The translations under genes were made by a program, and so were the position numbers. A stretch of DNA of 10,267 bases from an uncultured Lachnospiraceae bacterium. Its GTDB lineage: Bacteria > Bacillota_A > Clostridia > Lachnospirales > Lachnospiraceae. A model generated the notes under the pieces. The model was not told the DNA's origin and did no database searches. It worked only from the letters and a program-made list of their open reading frames with translations. Positions 1 to 6,870 of this stretch are shown here, piece after piece. The DNA lies in NCBI GenBank assembly GCA_910585655.1, contig CAJUFW010000126.1:1-10267 (forward strand), in the 5' to 3' direction. The number at the start of each line of letters is the position of its first letter. The first letter of the stretch is position 1.

Positions 1-6
1 ATTTTT

Positions 7-36
7 ATTATATCTCATTAGCCACTCCCGTTACAA
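7..36 (-). promoter_or_regulatory. Possible leftward sigma-A promoter at the window edge
   Basis: Read on the minus strand there is a TTGTAA box (complement of 31-36), an 18-base spacer and a perfect TATAAT box (complement of 7-12). It would transcribe a gene lying off the left edge. It fits the view that bases 1 to about 50 are intergenic DNA now joined to a broken methyltransferase gene. AT-rich DNA gives such matches by chance, so this is only a candidate. Confidence 0.3.
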
Positions 37-47
37 CTTTAGTATAG

Positions 48-587
48 CACTTCACGAAGACAAAGGATATTGTACGGGAGCGTATACAGCTTAGGCAGGG
101 AAATGCTTTGGATTTGTCTGCTTATGAGGAGGAAAGCTTTGACGTGGTATTGTTGTTTGGTCCTTTGTATCATTTGAGCCGGGAGGAGGACAGGCAGCAG
201 TGTATCGTGCAGGCAAAGCGTGTGTGTAAAAAGGAAGGCACCTTGTTTGTTTCTTTTATTTCTAATGATATGGTGATTTTAACGGAGTTCGGTTATGATT
301 CCGATTATTTTAAAAATGGTCAGTACGATCATGAAACATTTAAGGTAGAGGACTTTCCATTTGTGTTTTTCACGTTGGATCAGTGCCGGGCGATGCTGAC
401 AAAGGGCGGGCTCTTCGTGCAGAAGGAGATTGCCTCGGACGGGGTGAGTGAGCTGCTGGCAGAGCGGATTAACCAGATGGATAAGGAGAGCTATCAGCAG
501 TATTTGCGATATCATTTTTATTGCTGTGAAAAGCCGGAAATGCTGGGACGGAGTAATCATTTGCTGTTTGTGGGGAAGAAATTGTAA
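48..587 (+). pseudogene. 5'-truncated class I SAM-dependent methyltransferase
   Basis: The frame is open from 48 (after a TAG at 45-47) to the TAA at 585-587. It reads like the second half of a small class I methyltransferase: RQGNALDL (post-motif II region), then FDVVLLFGPLYHL around bases 141-179 (motif IV region), an RVCKKEGTLFVSFIS strand-helix segment, and an intact C-terminus ending LLFVGKKL. The N-terminal 70-90 residues, which hold the glycine-rich SAM-binding motif I, are absent; in their place are about 50 bases of unrelated AT-rich sequence. A TTG at 108 could start a 159-residue product, but it lies inside the conserved domain and has no good ribosome site, so a working enzyme is unlikely. 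I infer a gene remnant created by deletion or recombination near base 50. The substrate cannot be told from the sequence. Confidence 0.72.
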
Positions 588-628
588 AGTAGCCTGTAAA
601 AGCTATATAGAATTTGTGCAATATAAGG

Positions 629-678
629 AACGTCTTGTGTGGTTTGAAAAAGGACGACTACACAGGGCGTTTTTCTTT
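629..678 (+). terminator. Rho-independent terminator after the methyltransferase remnant
   Basis: The arm AACGTCTTGTGT (629-640) pairs with ACACAGGGCGTT (660-671) along its full 12 bases, with two G-U pairs, around a 19-base loop. A T-rich run follows (670-678). It would end transcription from the left and insulate the downstream three-gene operon. Confidence 0.75.
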
Positions 679-688
679 TGGCGCTTGC

Positions 689-717
689 TTGTAAAAAAAT
701 AGGAAATGTAGTATACT
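689..717 (+). promoter_or_regulatory. Sigma-A promoter of the three-gene HEPN/ATPase operon
   Basis: A -35 box TTGTAA (689-694) and a -10 box TATACT (712-717) are separated by exactly 17 bases. The predicted start of transcription is near 724, giving a leader of about 40 bases. The first gene's ribosome site AAGGGG (about 747-752) sits 10 bases before the ATG at 763. No operator or inverted repeat is evident around it, so basal constitutive expression is the simplest reading. Confidence 0.65.
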
Positions 718-762
718 AAGGGGAAAAAGAACACTGGCTTATTAAAAAGGGGAACAAATAAG

Positions 763-1194
763 ATGGGAACTGATTTTTATGATGCAGCAATCCGTCATTA
801 TATAGATGGGACTATTTTGCAAGGGGAAGAATGTTATGATAATGCACTTTATTTGTATGGAAATTCCGTAGAATGTGCATTAAAAGCTTTGCTGGGATGC
901 TATCTAGGAGAAAACAGAGAAGATATTCTCAAAAGAAAATATGGGCATAAAGGTGGAGAGCTATTTCAGGATTTGTATATATTTCTTGTATATGACCAGT
1001 CTGTTTTACTGGATCCAGTTTTGGGGTTGAAATTGCAGGGTTTTATGCTGCCAACAGTTTTGTTCCAGAATCATCCGGAAAGAAGGTATGCAAGGACGGG
1101 TCAATTCCAGCAAGCGGATGTGGAGGCTGGAAGAGAGACAGGTCAGTTCTTACTCCAGGAAATGATAAGGCAACATGTAGATGGATATATTTAA
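763..1194 (+). CDS. HEPN-like helical protein, first gene of the ATPase operon
   Basis: A soluble 143-residue protein with no signal peptide or membrane segment. The N-terminal stretch DAAIRHYIDGTILQGEECYD followed by LYGNSVECALKALL (about residues 8-44) is the pattern of HEPN-type four-helix proteins, in which a first helix carries an H/Y-rich face and a second carries an A-x-x-C/A-ALKALL core. The C-terminal RRYARTGQF (about residues 107-115) and the long helix after it also match the RYA-containing end of this group. A clear R-x4-6-H ribonuclease motif is not visible; the nearest are RKYGH and RQH. I therefore infer an adaptor, sensor or substrate-binding role rather than a proven RNase. 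It is the promoter-proximal gene of an operon with two ATPases and ends 25 bases before the second gene's preferred start. The HEPN assignment rests on pattern recognition only and needs a profile search. Confidence 0.6.
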   Translation: MGTDFYDAAIRHYIDGTILQGEECYDNALYLYGNSVECALKALLGCYLGENREDILKRKYGHKGGELFQDLYIFLVYDQSVLLDPVLGLKLQGFMLPTVLFQNHPERRYARTGQFQQADVEAGRETGQFLLQEMIRQHVDGYI

Positions 1195-1206
1195 AGCGGT
1201 GCTGAT

Positions 1207-1214
1207 AGGGAGGG
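1207..1214 (+). promoter_or_regulatory. Ribosome binding site that sets the KGGVGR-type ATPase start
   Basis: AGGGAGGG lies 5 bases before the ATG at 1220. The in-frame upstream ATG at 1181 is inside the preceding gene and has only a weak AAGG-like site, so 1220 is the preferred start. Confidence 0.65.
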
Positions 1215-1219
1215 AAACA

Positions 1220-2560
1220 ATGGTAGTAACATTCAATAACGAGCTGGAAGTTGCGCAAAGGGTTATTTTAAGCTGGCAGGAGCGGGCGCTGCTTAAAAGT
1301 GTCACAGTCATCCGAGACGTGTTTGGTAAGTTGTCTTTTTTGCTGGAGAGTACAAGTTATCCTGAGGAAGAGGGGCGAAATACGCTGGAGCAGTTGGTGC
1401 AGGGAAACTTGCAGGGATATTATGGGGGGAAACTTTACTGGGAAAATATGCCAGCCAAACAGAGGAGATATTTACAACCGATGTTTGATTTATTAAAAGA
1501 AGAAAGAAAAGAGTGGGAGATAAAAGAAGGAATTCAGTTTTACTTATCAGAACGCCCAATTTCTAAAAAAGCATGGATCTCCTATCCATATGATCAGGAT
1601 GCCGCTTGGTCATATGAGGATGCGTTGCAAGGAAGGAAGCCAAAAATTGTTTCTTTTTATTCTTTTAAAGGAGGAATGGGGAGGACAACAGCCGTAGCCA
1701 GCATAGCCTTGCAACTAGTGCGGAAAGGGAGACATGTAATGCTGGTGGATATGGATATTGAAGTGCCTGGATTGGCGACGCTGTTTTTTGAAGAAACGGC
1801 AATCGATAGAGGGGTATTGGATTATTTACTGGAAAGTCCCTTATCCACGGGGGAAACTATCATGAATTATGTGATGGATGTAACAGAACCCAGTCTATTG
1901 CGAGAGAATGATGGAAGTCTCTATGTGCTGCCTGCAGGAAAAGTAGACGAGTATTATTTGCAAAAGCTCGCCAGGATTGATTTCCAGGATCATAGAGAAG
2001 GAGCTTTAAGAGATGCCTTGTATCATATGCTGCAGCAGCTAAGTGAGACGTATTTCATAGATTATATTTTAATTGATTCCAGAGCCGGATTCCACGATAT
2101 GGGTGGAATTGCCGTGACGCAGCTTCCGCATGGTGTGGTTTTGTTTGGAAACCAGTCGCGGCAGTCCTGGGACGGATTGGCGCAGGTTCTCCATACGATT
2201 TCAGAGAGCCACAGTGATAATGTCCCGGTGATCCTTGTAGATTGTATGTGTGATGTCAGTACGGCAGATACATGGCTTCAGGCGAAGGAGAGTTTTTTAC
2301 AAAAAGCCTATGACGTTTGTGTGGAACAATATTATTTGGAGGATGAACCGCTTCCGGGAAAGGACGCGGTTAATATAGCGCATGCACCAGTATATTTACC
2401 TTTTGACAGCGCCTTGCGGCAAGAGGTTACGCTTTATTCGACTGGCAGTGCAGGGGAAGATGAACGGGTCAGGGTATTTGCAGAGCATTTAACGGTGGAG
2501 GCTTATAAAGGTCTGCTTGACCGGATAGAAAATTGGTTTGGGGAGGGGGAGTTGTTGTGA
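1220..2560 (+). CDS. KGGVGR-motif variant ParA/MinD-like ATPase
   Basis: A 446-residue cytoplasmic P-loop NTPase of the SIMIBI (ParA/MinD) class. After an N-terminal accessory region of about 140 residues comes VSFYSFKGGMGRTT: the deviant Walker A keeps the signature lysine (K150) but has Arg at position 155, where ordinary ParA/MinD proteins have Lys. That defines the 'KGGVGR-motif variant' family. The switch strand MLVDMDIEVPGL (D177, D179) and the Walker B region ILIDSRAGF (D286) follow, then the family-typical VVLFGNQSRQSWDGL segment. Residues about 115-135 (RPISKKAWISYP) resemble the linker preceding the P-loop in this family. I prefer the ATG at 1220; starting at 1181 would add 13 residues. 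Its TGA overlaps the next gene's GTG by 4 bases, which implies coupled translation. Members of this family occur in predicted prokaryotic conflict systems; the exact role here is inferred. Confidence 0.85.
   Translation: MVVTFNNELEVAQRVILSWQERALLKSVTVIRDVFGKLSFLLESTSYPEEEGRNTLEQLVQGNLQGYYGGKLYWENMPAKQRRYLQPMFDLLKEERKEWEIKEGIQFYLSERPISKKAWISYPYDQDAAWSYEDALQGRKPKIVSFYSFKGGMGRTTAVASIALQLVRKGRHVMLVDMDIEVPGLATLFFEETAIDRGVLDYLLESPLSTGETIMNYVMDVTEPSLLRENDGSLYVLPAGKVDEYYLQKLARIDFQDHREGALRDALYHMLQQLSETYFIDYILIDSRAGFHDMGGIAVTQLPHGVVLFGNQSRQSWDGLAQVLHTISESHSDNVPVILVDCMCDVSTADTWLQAKESFLQKAYDVCVEQYYLEDEPLPGKDAVNIAHAPVYLPFDSALRQEVTLYSTGSAGEDERVRVFAEHLTVEAYKGLLDRIENWFGEGELL
2541..2549 (+). promoter_or_regulatory. 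Ribosome binding site for the AAA-type ATPase GTG start
   Basis: The purine block GGGAGGGGG ends 7 bases before the GTG at 2557. That GTG overlaps the preceding TGA (GTGA, 2557-2560), the usual layout for translational coupling. An in-frame TTG at 2533 would put this block inside the coding region and is less likely. Confidence 0.65.
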
Positions 2561-4068
2561 CATTAGAAGAAAAATTGTCAGTATTGGAAGCAATTTCTAG
2601 TATTGCCCCAGAAAATGCCTCTGCAGAGGACGAAGAGAATTTATTTTCGTATTTTCTGCCATTGAGAAGCTATAGCAAACTAGCAGATCCAAAAGTATTT
2701 TTGGTCACAGGAGGGCGTGGCGCAGGAAAATCAGAATTGTTTCGTATGCTGACCTCAAAGGGAGGTCTGGAGCATGTACTTGGTGAGGCAGACCGGAGAC
2801 GGTATACGAAATTGAAGAAGGCACGGTTTTTAGTTGGTTATCAGTCATCAGGAAAAGGAAGCAGATATTTTCCGACGAAATTTGTCTGTGATCATTATGC
2901 AAAAGGACAGGATGAAGGACAGGTTACTTGCTTTTGGGCAGGGCTTCTATGCGCTGTGCTGTTAAGGGATTTTGCAGGAGATGAGGAAGTAGCAGCGGCG
3001 GCAGAGCAGTTTTTGGGCAAGGAACAAGCAGAATATTTGTGTCAATATAGTTCCATGCCTGAAAAATGGCTGGTCTGGATGGCATTTCACCAAGAAAGTT
3101 GGGAGGCTTTTTTGGATCGCTGCGATCAATACTTTGAACAGATAGGGGAGCAAATTTATATTACGTATGACGAACTGGATCGAATCTGTCAGGAATATGG
3201 GAATTTATTTCTTTTTTGCCGTAGCCTATTAAATTTTTGGTTTACTCATAATAACCGCTGGCAAAATTTAAAAACAAAGATTTTTTTACGAAGCGATCTA
3301 TATAATGCCAAGGCGTTGCGTTTTATAGATTCTTCTAAAATGCGTGCGTATCGTTTGGAGCTACAATGGGACTCCTTATCTCTTTACCGGCTTTTGGTAA
3401 AGCGTTTGGCAAACTGCGGAAATCCGTTTTTGCTTGATTATTTAAAAAGCATTCCGGATTTGCTGTTAAAAAAAGAGGAAGTGCTAGGATACCTACCTGG
3501 GAGCCAGGATATTTCTTTCCAGGAGCTGGTGGAAAAAATGATCGGCAGATATATGGGAAAAACGCCGAAAAAGGGATATAGCTATACTTGGGTGCCAAAT
3601 CATATTCAGGATGCAAATGGTGAACTTTCTCCCAGACCATTTTTAAAATGTTTTGTTTTTGCTGCTATGGAGCAGAGAGGACATGAGATGGAAGTGGAGG
3701 CTCTGGAGGAGGAGAGGCTGCTTCATTCTTCCAGGCTGCAGGCTGCTTTGTCCGAGGTATCTAAGGACAGAGTAAAGGTACTGGTTGAAGAAGAGTATGG
3801 ATGGCTGGAGATATTGAGGAAAAAGCTAATAGGGCAGTCTATGTTAATGAACCGGGCAGAATTCTTAGGATATTTACTGCCTGAAAACTGGTCGCAAGAA
3901 GAGCGTGCGGCATTGCCGGGACGAACCCCAGAGGAACTTTTAGATGTCCTTAAAATTTTGGGGATTTTTTTTGAAACAGAGGACGGGCGGATCAATACCC
4001 CAGAGATCTATTTGCACGGATTTGGCTTGAAGCGGCGGGGCGGGATCAAACGACCGCGGAAATATTGA
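2557..4068 (+). CDS. AAA-type P-loop ATPase with C-terminal winged helix
   Basis: A 503-residue cytoplasmic ATPase. Walker A is VTGGRGAGKSELF (residues 50-62; K58, S59). Walker B is IYITYDELDRI with D205-E206, and a sensor-1-like strand KIFLRSDLY (R245-D247) follows at the expected spacing. A lid-region Arg in the conserved-looking WVPNHIQDANGELSPRPFL (S358-P359-R360) may be sensor 2. The tail after about residue 400 is helical and ends GRINTPEIYLHGFGLKRRGG plus basic residues, which looks like a winged-helix nucleic-acid or protein-binding domain. This layout matches an AAA/STAND-like ATPase that I associate with KGGVGR-type ATPases; that association comes from memory of the families. It is the last gene of the three-gene operon, with no clear terminator after it. 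Its final 23 bases overlap the end of the opposite-strand DUF4037 remnant. Confidence 0.8.
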   Translation: MTLEEKLSVLEAISSIAPENASAEDEENLFSYFLPLRSYSKLADPKVFLVTGGRGAGKSELFRMLTSKGGLEHVLGEADRRRYTKLKKARFLVGYQSSGKGSRYFPTKFVCDHYAKGQDEGQVTCFWAGLLCAVLLRDFAGDEEVAAAAEQFLGKEQAEYLCQYSSMPEKWLVWMAFHQESWEAFLDRCDQYFEQIGEQIYITYDELDRICQEYGNLFLFCRSLLNFWFTHNNRWQNLKTKIFLRSDLYNAKALRFIDSSKMRAYRLELQWDSLSLYRLLVKRLANCGNPFLLDYLKSIPDLLLKKEEVLGYLPGSQDISFQELVEKMIGRYMGKTPKKGYSYTWVPNHIQDANGELSPRPFLKCFVFAAMEQRGHEMEVEALEEERLLHSSRLQAALSEVSKDRVKVLVEEEYGWLEILRKKLIGQSMLMNRAEFLGYLLPENWSQEERAALPGRTPEELLDVLKILGIFFETEDGRINTPEIYLHGFGLKRRGGIKRPRKY

Positions 4069-4755
4069 TTTTATAGTGTTTTAGAAAAAAATTCCGGATA
4101 TTTTGCTGGTATCTGGAATCGTCAGAAACTGCGCTTAAACCGCCCGGCTGGCTGAAAATCCCAATCAAAGGAAGCTGTGCCAGACTGGTGCCGGTAAGCT
4201 TTTGCGAGACTGCTTCGGCAAATTTATCGGCAACAAAAGCCTGTGCTTTGACAAGCGCGTCCTCCCGTAGCTCTAAAGTTTGGCTATGTAAAGCCGTAGT
4301 CAGCAGAGTTTTTAAAGGGGCGGCAATATCTAACTGACCAAAGGCAGTACCGAACCATTTGCTGTAAGGGGCATAGCGTTTTTCATAAAGGAAGCACAGG
4401 CACATCAGTCTTTCGGCAATTCTGGCGCAAATCAAAAGAGAGCCGATCTCGTCCTTGCATTGACCGCAGCGCTTCATAAAAGCTTGTTCCGATGCGATAA
4501 TATCCCAATTAGAGGCAATCAAATAGAGTCTGACGTCATTAGGATAATAACGTAAAGGAGCAAGCTGCTTTGACATGTTCAGGTTATCTACAAATAGGGT
4601 GCCGGAGACAAGGGACAAAAGGCGATGTTCGGAAAAGGTGAGCCAATCAAGCCGACAGAATAGGAAAGCGCCGGATAATAGGTATCCAAGATTGGTTTTG
4701 CAACGTCAAAGAAAAAATTTTTACATAGTTCTTTCCCTTTTATAAAAGCAGCCAT
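4046..4755 (-). pseudogene. DUF4037-family gene with an out-of-frame internal deletion
   Basis: On the minus strand an ATG at 4755 begins MAAFIKGKELCKNFFFDVAK and runs to SVGLIG (codon 38, base 4642), the family's normal N-terminus. At 4641-4652 it joins, in a different frame, DWLTFSEHRLLSLVSGTLF, and continues through RYYPNDVRLYLIASNW, RCGQCKDEIGS, ARIAERLMCLCFLYEKRYAPYSKWFGTAF and the C-terminal region. Between the two parts the nucleotidyltransferase-like core of DUF4037 proteins is missing, about 100 residues by my recollection of the family. Translation from 4755 stops at 4588-4590 after 55 residues, so the gene is broken. It lies 16 bases after the NUDIX stop and was probably its operon partner. 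The very end (HYKINISAVV, stop at 4046-4048) overlaps the AAA gene and may not be the native C-terminus. The family's function is not well defined. Confidence 0.8.
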
Positions 4756-4771
4756 CTATATACCCTTTCTT

Positions 4772-5251
4772 TTAATATTGAATATTCACTGATTTTCCGT
4801 CTACTTTTGTAATATAATTTTCCGATAGTCCTTCATTTTCCATGATTTCTACAATATAGTGAAAGTTGTGCGCCAGCTTTTGATGTAGTAAATCCGCCCG
4901 TTTTATCCAGAATACGTCGCCTTCCTCCGAGGAACGCAGTTCACCGGAAAAATGGCAGGTTTTGTAGAGCAGGACAATACAGCGGGTGGCCTTTCCGTCT
5001 GGGGAATCCGCAGGAGCGGGGGTTCTCCATTGACGTATTCCGCAAAGCTGTAAATCACGGATATCCAGCCCGGTTTCCTCCTTGATTTCCCGGATGGCAG
5101 AAAGGACAAAGGATTCTTCTGGTTCAACATGACCCCCTGGAAAGCAGATCCCTGCCCAGTTTGGGTTAAGACGATTCTGCACCAGCACATTACCTTCCTG
5201 ATCGTATATCATAACCATATTCATTAAGATACAAGGTTCCGTTCGGTTCAT
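4772..5251 (-). CDS. NUDIX hydrolase, MutT/8-oxo-dGTP diphosphatase-like
   Basis: A 159-residue cytoplasmic enzyme. It contains a complete Nudix box GX5EX7REUXEEXGU: G40, E46, R54-E55, E58-E59 and G61-L62, in FPGGHVEPEESFVLSAIREI followed by KEETGL. Metal-dependent hydrolysis of nucleoside diphosphate derivatives is the family reaction. The MNRTEP opening, a VLVQNRLNPNWAGICFPGGHVE core and the length of about 155 residues resemble Firmicute MutT/MutX-like proteins that clear 8-oxo-dGTP. Substrate preference within Nudix families cannot be fixed from sequence alone. The start is well supported: the ribosome site AAAGGAG (complement of 5261-5267) lies 9 bases before the ATG, and a minus-strand promoter lies about 50 bases further up. 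It is transcribed divergently from the fucosidase and precedes the broken DUF4037 gene by 16 bases. Confidence 0.88.
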   Translation of the reverse strand: MNRTEPCILMNMVMIYDQEGNVLVQNRLNPNWAGICFPGGHVEPEESFVLSAIREIKEETGLDIRDLQLCGIRQWRTPAPADSPDGKATRCIVLLYKTCHFSGELRSSEEGDVFWIKRADLLHQKLAHNFHYIVEIMENEGLSENYITKVDGKSVNIQY

Positions 5252-5301
5252 AATAAAAAACTCCTTTGAATGTTTCTATCTATGATACAAAAATTTTTTC
5301 C

Positions 5302-5330
5302 AGTTTAGCATAAAAATAGAGAAGTTGCAA
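5302..5330 (-). promoter_or_regulatory. Promoter of the NUDIX-DUF4037 operon
   Basis: On the minus strand TTGCAA (complement of 5325-5330) and TAAACT (complement of 5302-5307) are 17 bases apart, with an extended -10 TGC before the -10 box. It lies about 50 bases upstream of the NUDIX start. Confidence 0.55.
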
Positions 5331-5355
5331 CTTATTATAGATAGTTATAGGGAAT

Positions 5356-5384
5356 TTGCATTTCACAGAGAAGTGTGTCATACT
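5356..5384 (+). promoter_or_regulatory. Promoter of the alpha-L-fucosidase gene
   Basis: TTGCAT (5356-5361) and CATACT (5379-5384) have a 17-base spacer, with a TG two bases upstream of the -10 box. The predicted leader of about 40 bases leads to the ribosome site TAGGAGG (5418-5424 region), 8 bases before the ATG at 5432. No cre-like operator or other sugar-responsive site is obvious. Confidence 0.55.
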
Positions 5385-5431
5385 GAAATAAAAAGAAAGA
5401 AGAAAAAAGGAAAGAATAGGAGGATAGGCAA

Positions 5432-6739
5432 ATGTTTGATCGAAATGCTTATGAAAAACGGATGGAATGGTATCGGCAGGATCGGTTTGGAATGTTTCTT
5501 CATTGGGGACTTTACGCCATCCCGGCGCGGGGGGAATGGGTTCGTTCTTTAGAGCAGATGCCAGAGGAGGAATATTTGTCGTTTTTTGAAGAATTCAATC
5601 CGGTAGATTATGATCCGAAAGCATGGGCAAGGGCGGCAAAGGAGGCTGGAATGAAGTATGCGGTGCTGACAGCGAAGCACCACGATGGGTTCTGCCTGTT
5701 TGACAGCCAGCTAACCGAGTGGAAATCAACGAAAACAGCTTGCGGACGGGATTTGGTACGAGAATTTTTAGAAGCTTTTCGGGCAGAAGGATTGAAGGTA
5801 GGGCTTTACTATTCCTTGCTGGACTGGCACCATCTGGATTATCCACATTATGGTGATCTGCACCATCCAATGCGAAACTGTGAGGCGGAAAGAGAGCGGG
5901 AGGCAGCGCGGGATTTTAACCGTTATCTGGGCTATTTGCATGGTCAGGTGAAGGAACTATGTACCAATTACGGCAGGCTGGATATTATGTGGTTTGATTT
6001 TTCCTATGGAGATCTGCGGGGTGAGGCTTGGAGGGGAACAGAACTGGTACAGATGGTACGGCATTATCAGCCGGATATTATTCTGGACAACCGCCTGGAG
6101 GTAAGCGGAGAGGGCTTTGGCTCAATTGCTACCGAAAAGCCAAAAGACTACAGCGGCGATTTTGTAAGCCCGGAACAAATCATTCCGCCGTATGGCATCC
6201 AGAATGAAAAGGGGCGGGATGTAGCATGGGAGGCTTGCGTGACTATGAACGATAATTGGGGTTATCATGCAAAGGATAAAAACTTCAAGCCTGCCTCTAC
6301 ATTGATTAAAAAGTTGGTAGAGTGCGTGAGCAAAAACGGCAACCTGCTTTTAAATGTAGGTCCGGATGCCCGTGGCAATATTCCTGTGGAATCTCTGCAG
6401 ATCCTATCGGAAATCGGGGCATGGATGAAGAAAAATGGCGCGTCGATCTATGGCTGCGGCAAGGCGGAGCTGCCAAAGCCGGAAAATGGTCGTATTACCC
6501 GAAAAGGAAACAAGCTGTATTATCACATTATGGAGCCTGCAATTGGTGCGGTTCCCCTTTATGGGGTCTGCCCGGCGGAAATCAAAAAAGTACGGCTGCT
6601 GGCAGACGGAAGCGAACGGAAGATAGCAAACAACTGGATTGTAAATAACTACCAGGACGTGGCATTTGTAGAGCTTTCAGCCGCGCCGTTTTTACCGGAT
6701 GAGGTGGATACAGTGGTAGAAGTGGAGTTAAAGTTGTAA
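5432..6739 (+). CDS. Alpha-L-fucosidase, glycoside hydrolase family 29
   Basis: A 435-residue enzyme that releases alpha-linked L-fucose by the retaining GH29 mechanism. Visible GH29 landmarks are RFGMFLHWGLYAIPARGEW with H24-W25-G26, the KHHDGF motif (H83-H84-D85-G86-F87) that lines the fucose pocket, and LDIMWFDF, where D189 aligns with the catalytic nucleophile. LLLNVGPDARGNIP (about residues 303-316) is the conserved end of the barrel. The acid/base residue is variable in this family and I do not assign it. There is no signal peptide or membrane segment, so the enzyme should be cytoplasmic and act on small imported fucosides rather than on intact mucin. The short all-beta tail after about residue 345 is the usual C-terminal domain. 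It is a single-gene unit with its own promoter and terminator; no transporter or fucose-catabolism genes are in the window. Confidence 0.93.
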   Translation: MFDRNAYEKRMEWYRQDRFGMFLHWGLYAIPARGEWVRSLEQMPEEEYLSFFEEFNPVDYDPKAWARAAKEAGMKYAVLTAKHHDGFCLFDSQLTEWKSTKTACGRDLVREFLEAFRAEGLKVGLYYSLLDWHHLDYPHYGDLHHPMRNCEAEREREAARDFNRYLGYLHGQVKELCTNYGRLDIMWFDFSYGDLRGEAWRGTELVQMVRHYQPDIILDNRLEVSGEGFGSIATEKPKDYSGDFVSPEQIIPPYGIQNEKGRDVAWEACVTMNDNWGYHAKDKNFKPASTLIKKLVECVSKNGNLLLNVGPDARGNIPVESLQILSEIGAWMKKNGASIYGCGKAELPKPENGRITRKGNKLYYHIMEPAIGAVPLYGVCPAEIKKVRLLADGSERKIANNWIVNNYQDVAFVELSAAPFLPDEVDTVVEVELKL

Positions 6740-6799
6740 AGAATAAGCCTTTCTCCGGATTCTAAGGTGGGAAGAGCATTTAAGAAAGCCGTGCGGAGC

Positions 6800-6842
6800 G
6801 CACCCGTAAGACTAGATAATGATGGTCTTATGGGTGCTTTTT
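6800..6842 (+). terminator. Strong rho-independent terminator after the fucosidase
   Basis: GCACCCGTAAGAC (6800-6812) pairs with GTCTTATGGGTGC (6825-6837) over 13 bases with one G-U pair and a 12-base loop, followed by TTTTT (6838-6842). It also marks the boundary between fucosidase-type DNA and the AT-rich paralogue array. Confidence 0.88.
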
Positions 6843-6870
6843 CCTTCTAGTAGAAAAAGCCCTCTGGGCA

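Noticed and set aside
108..587. A complete 159-residue methyltransferase starting at the TTG at 108
   Set aside because: Family sequence continues upstream of 108 and the SAM-binding motif is absent, so this is an internal start in a truncated gene.
1181..1219. The KGGVGR-type ATPase starting at the ATG at 1181
   Set aside because: It would overlap the HEPN-like gene and has only a weak ribosome site; the ATG at 1220 follows AGGGAGGG.
4069..4090. A terminator between the AAA gene and the DUF4037 remnant
   Set aside because: There is no stem of useful length beside the short T/A runs.
4046..4618. A 190-residue intact DUF4037 protein from the TTG at 4618
   Set aside because: Family sequence extends in frame upstream to about 4648, the real N-terminus is found at 4755 in another frame, and no ribosome site precedes 4618.
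6322..6648. Alternative frames inside the fucosidase gene (also at 5325-5552 and 6435-6626)
   Set aside because: Shadows of the GH29 coding frame, with no family resemblance or ribosome sites.
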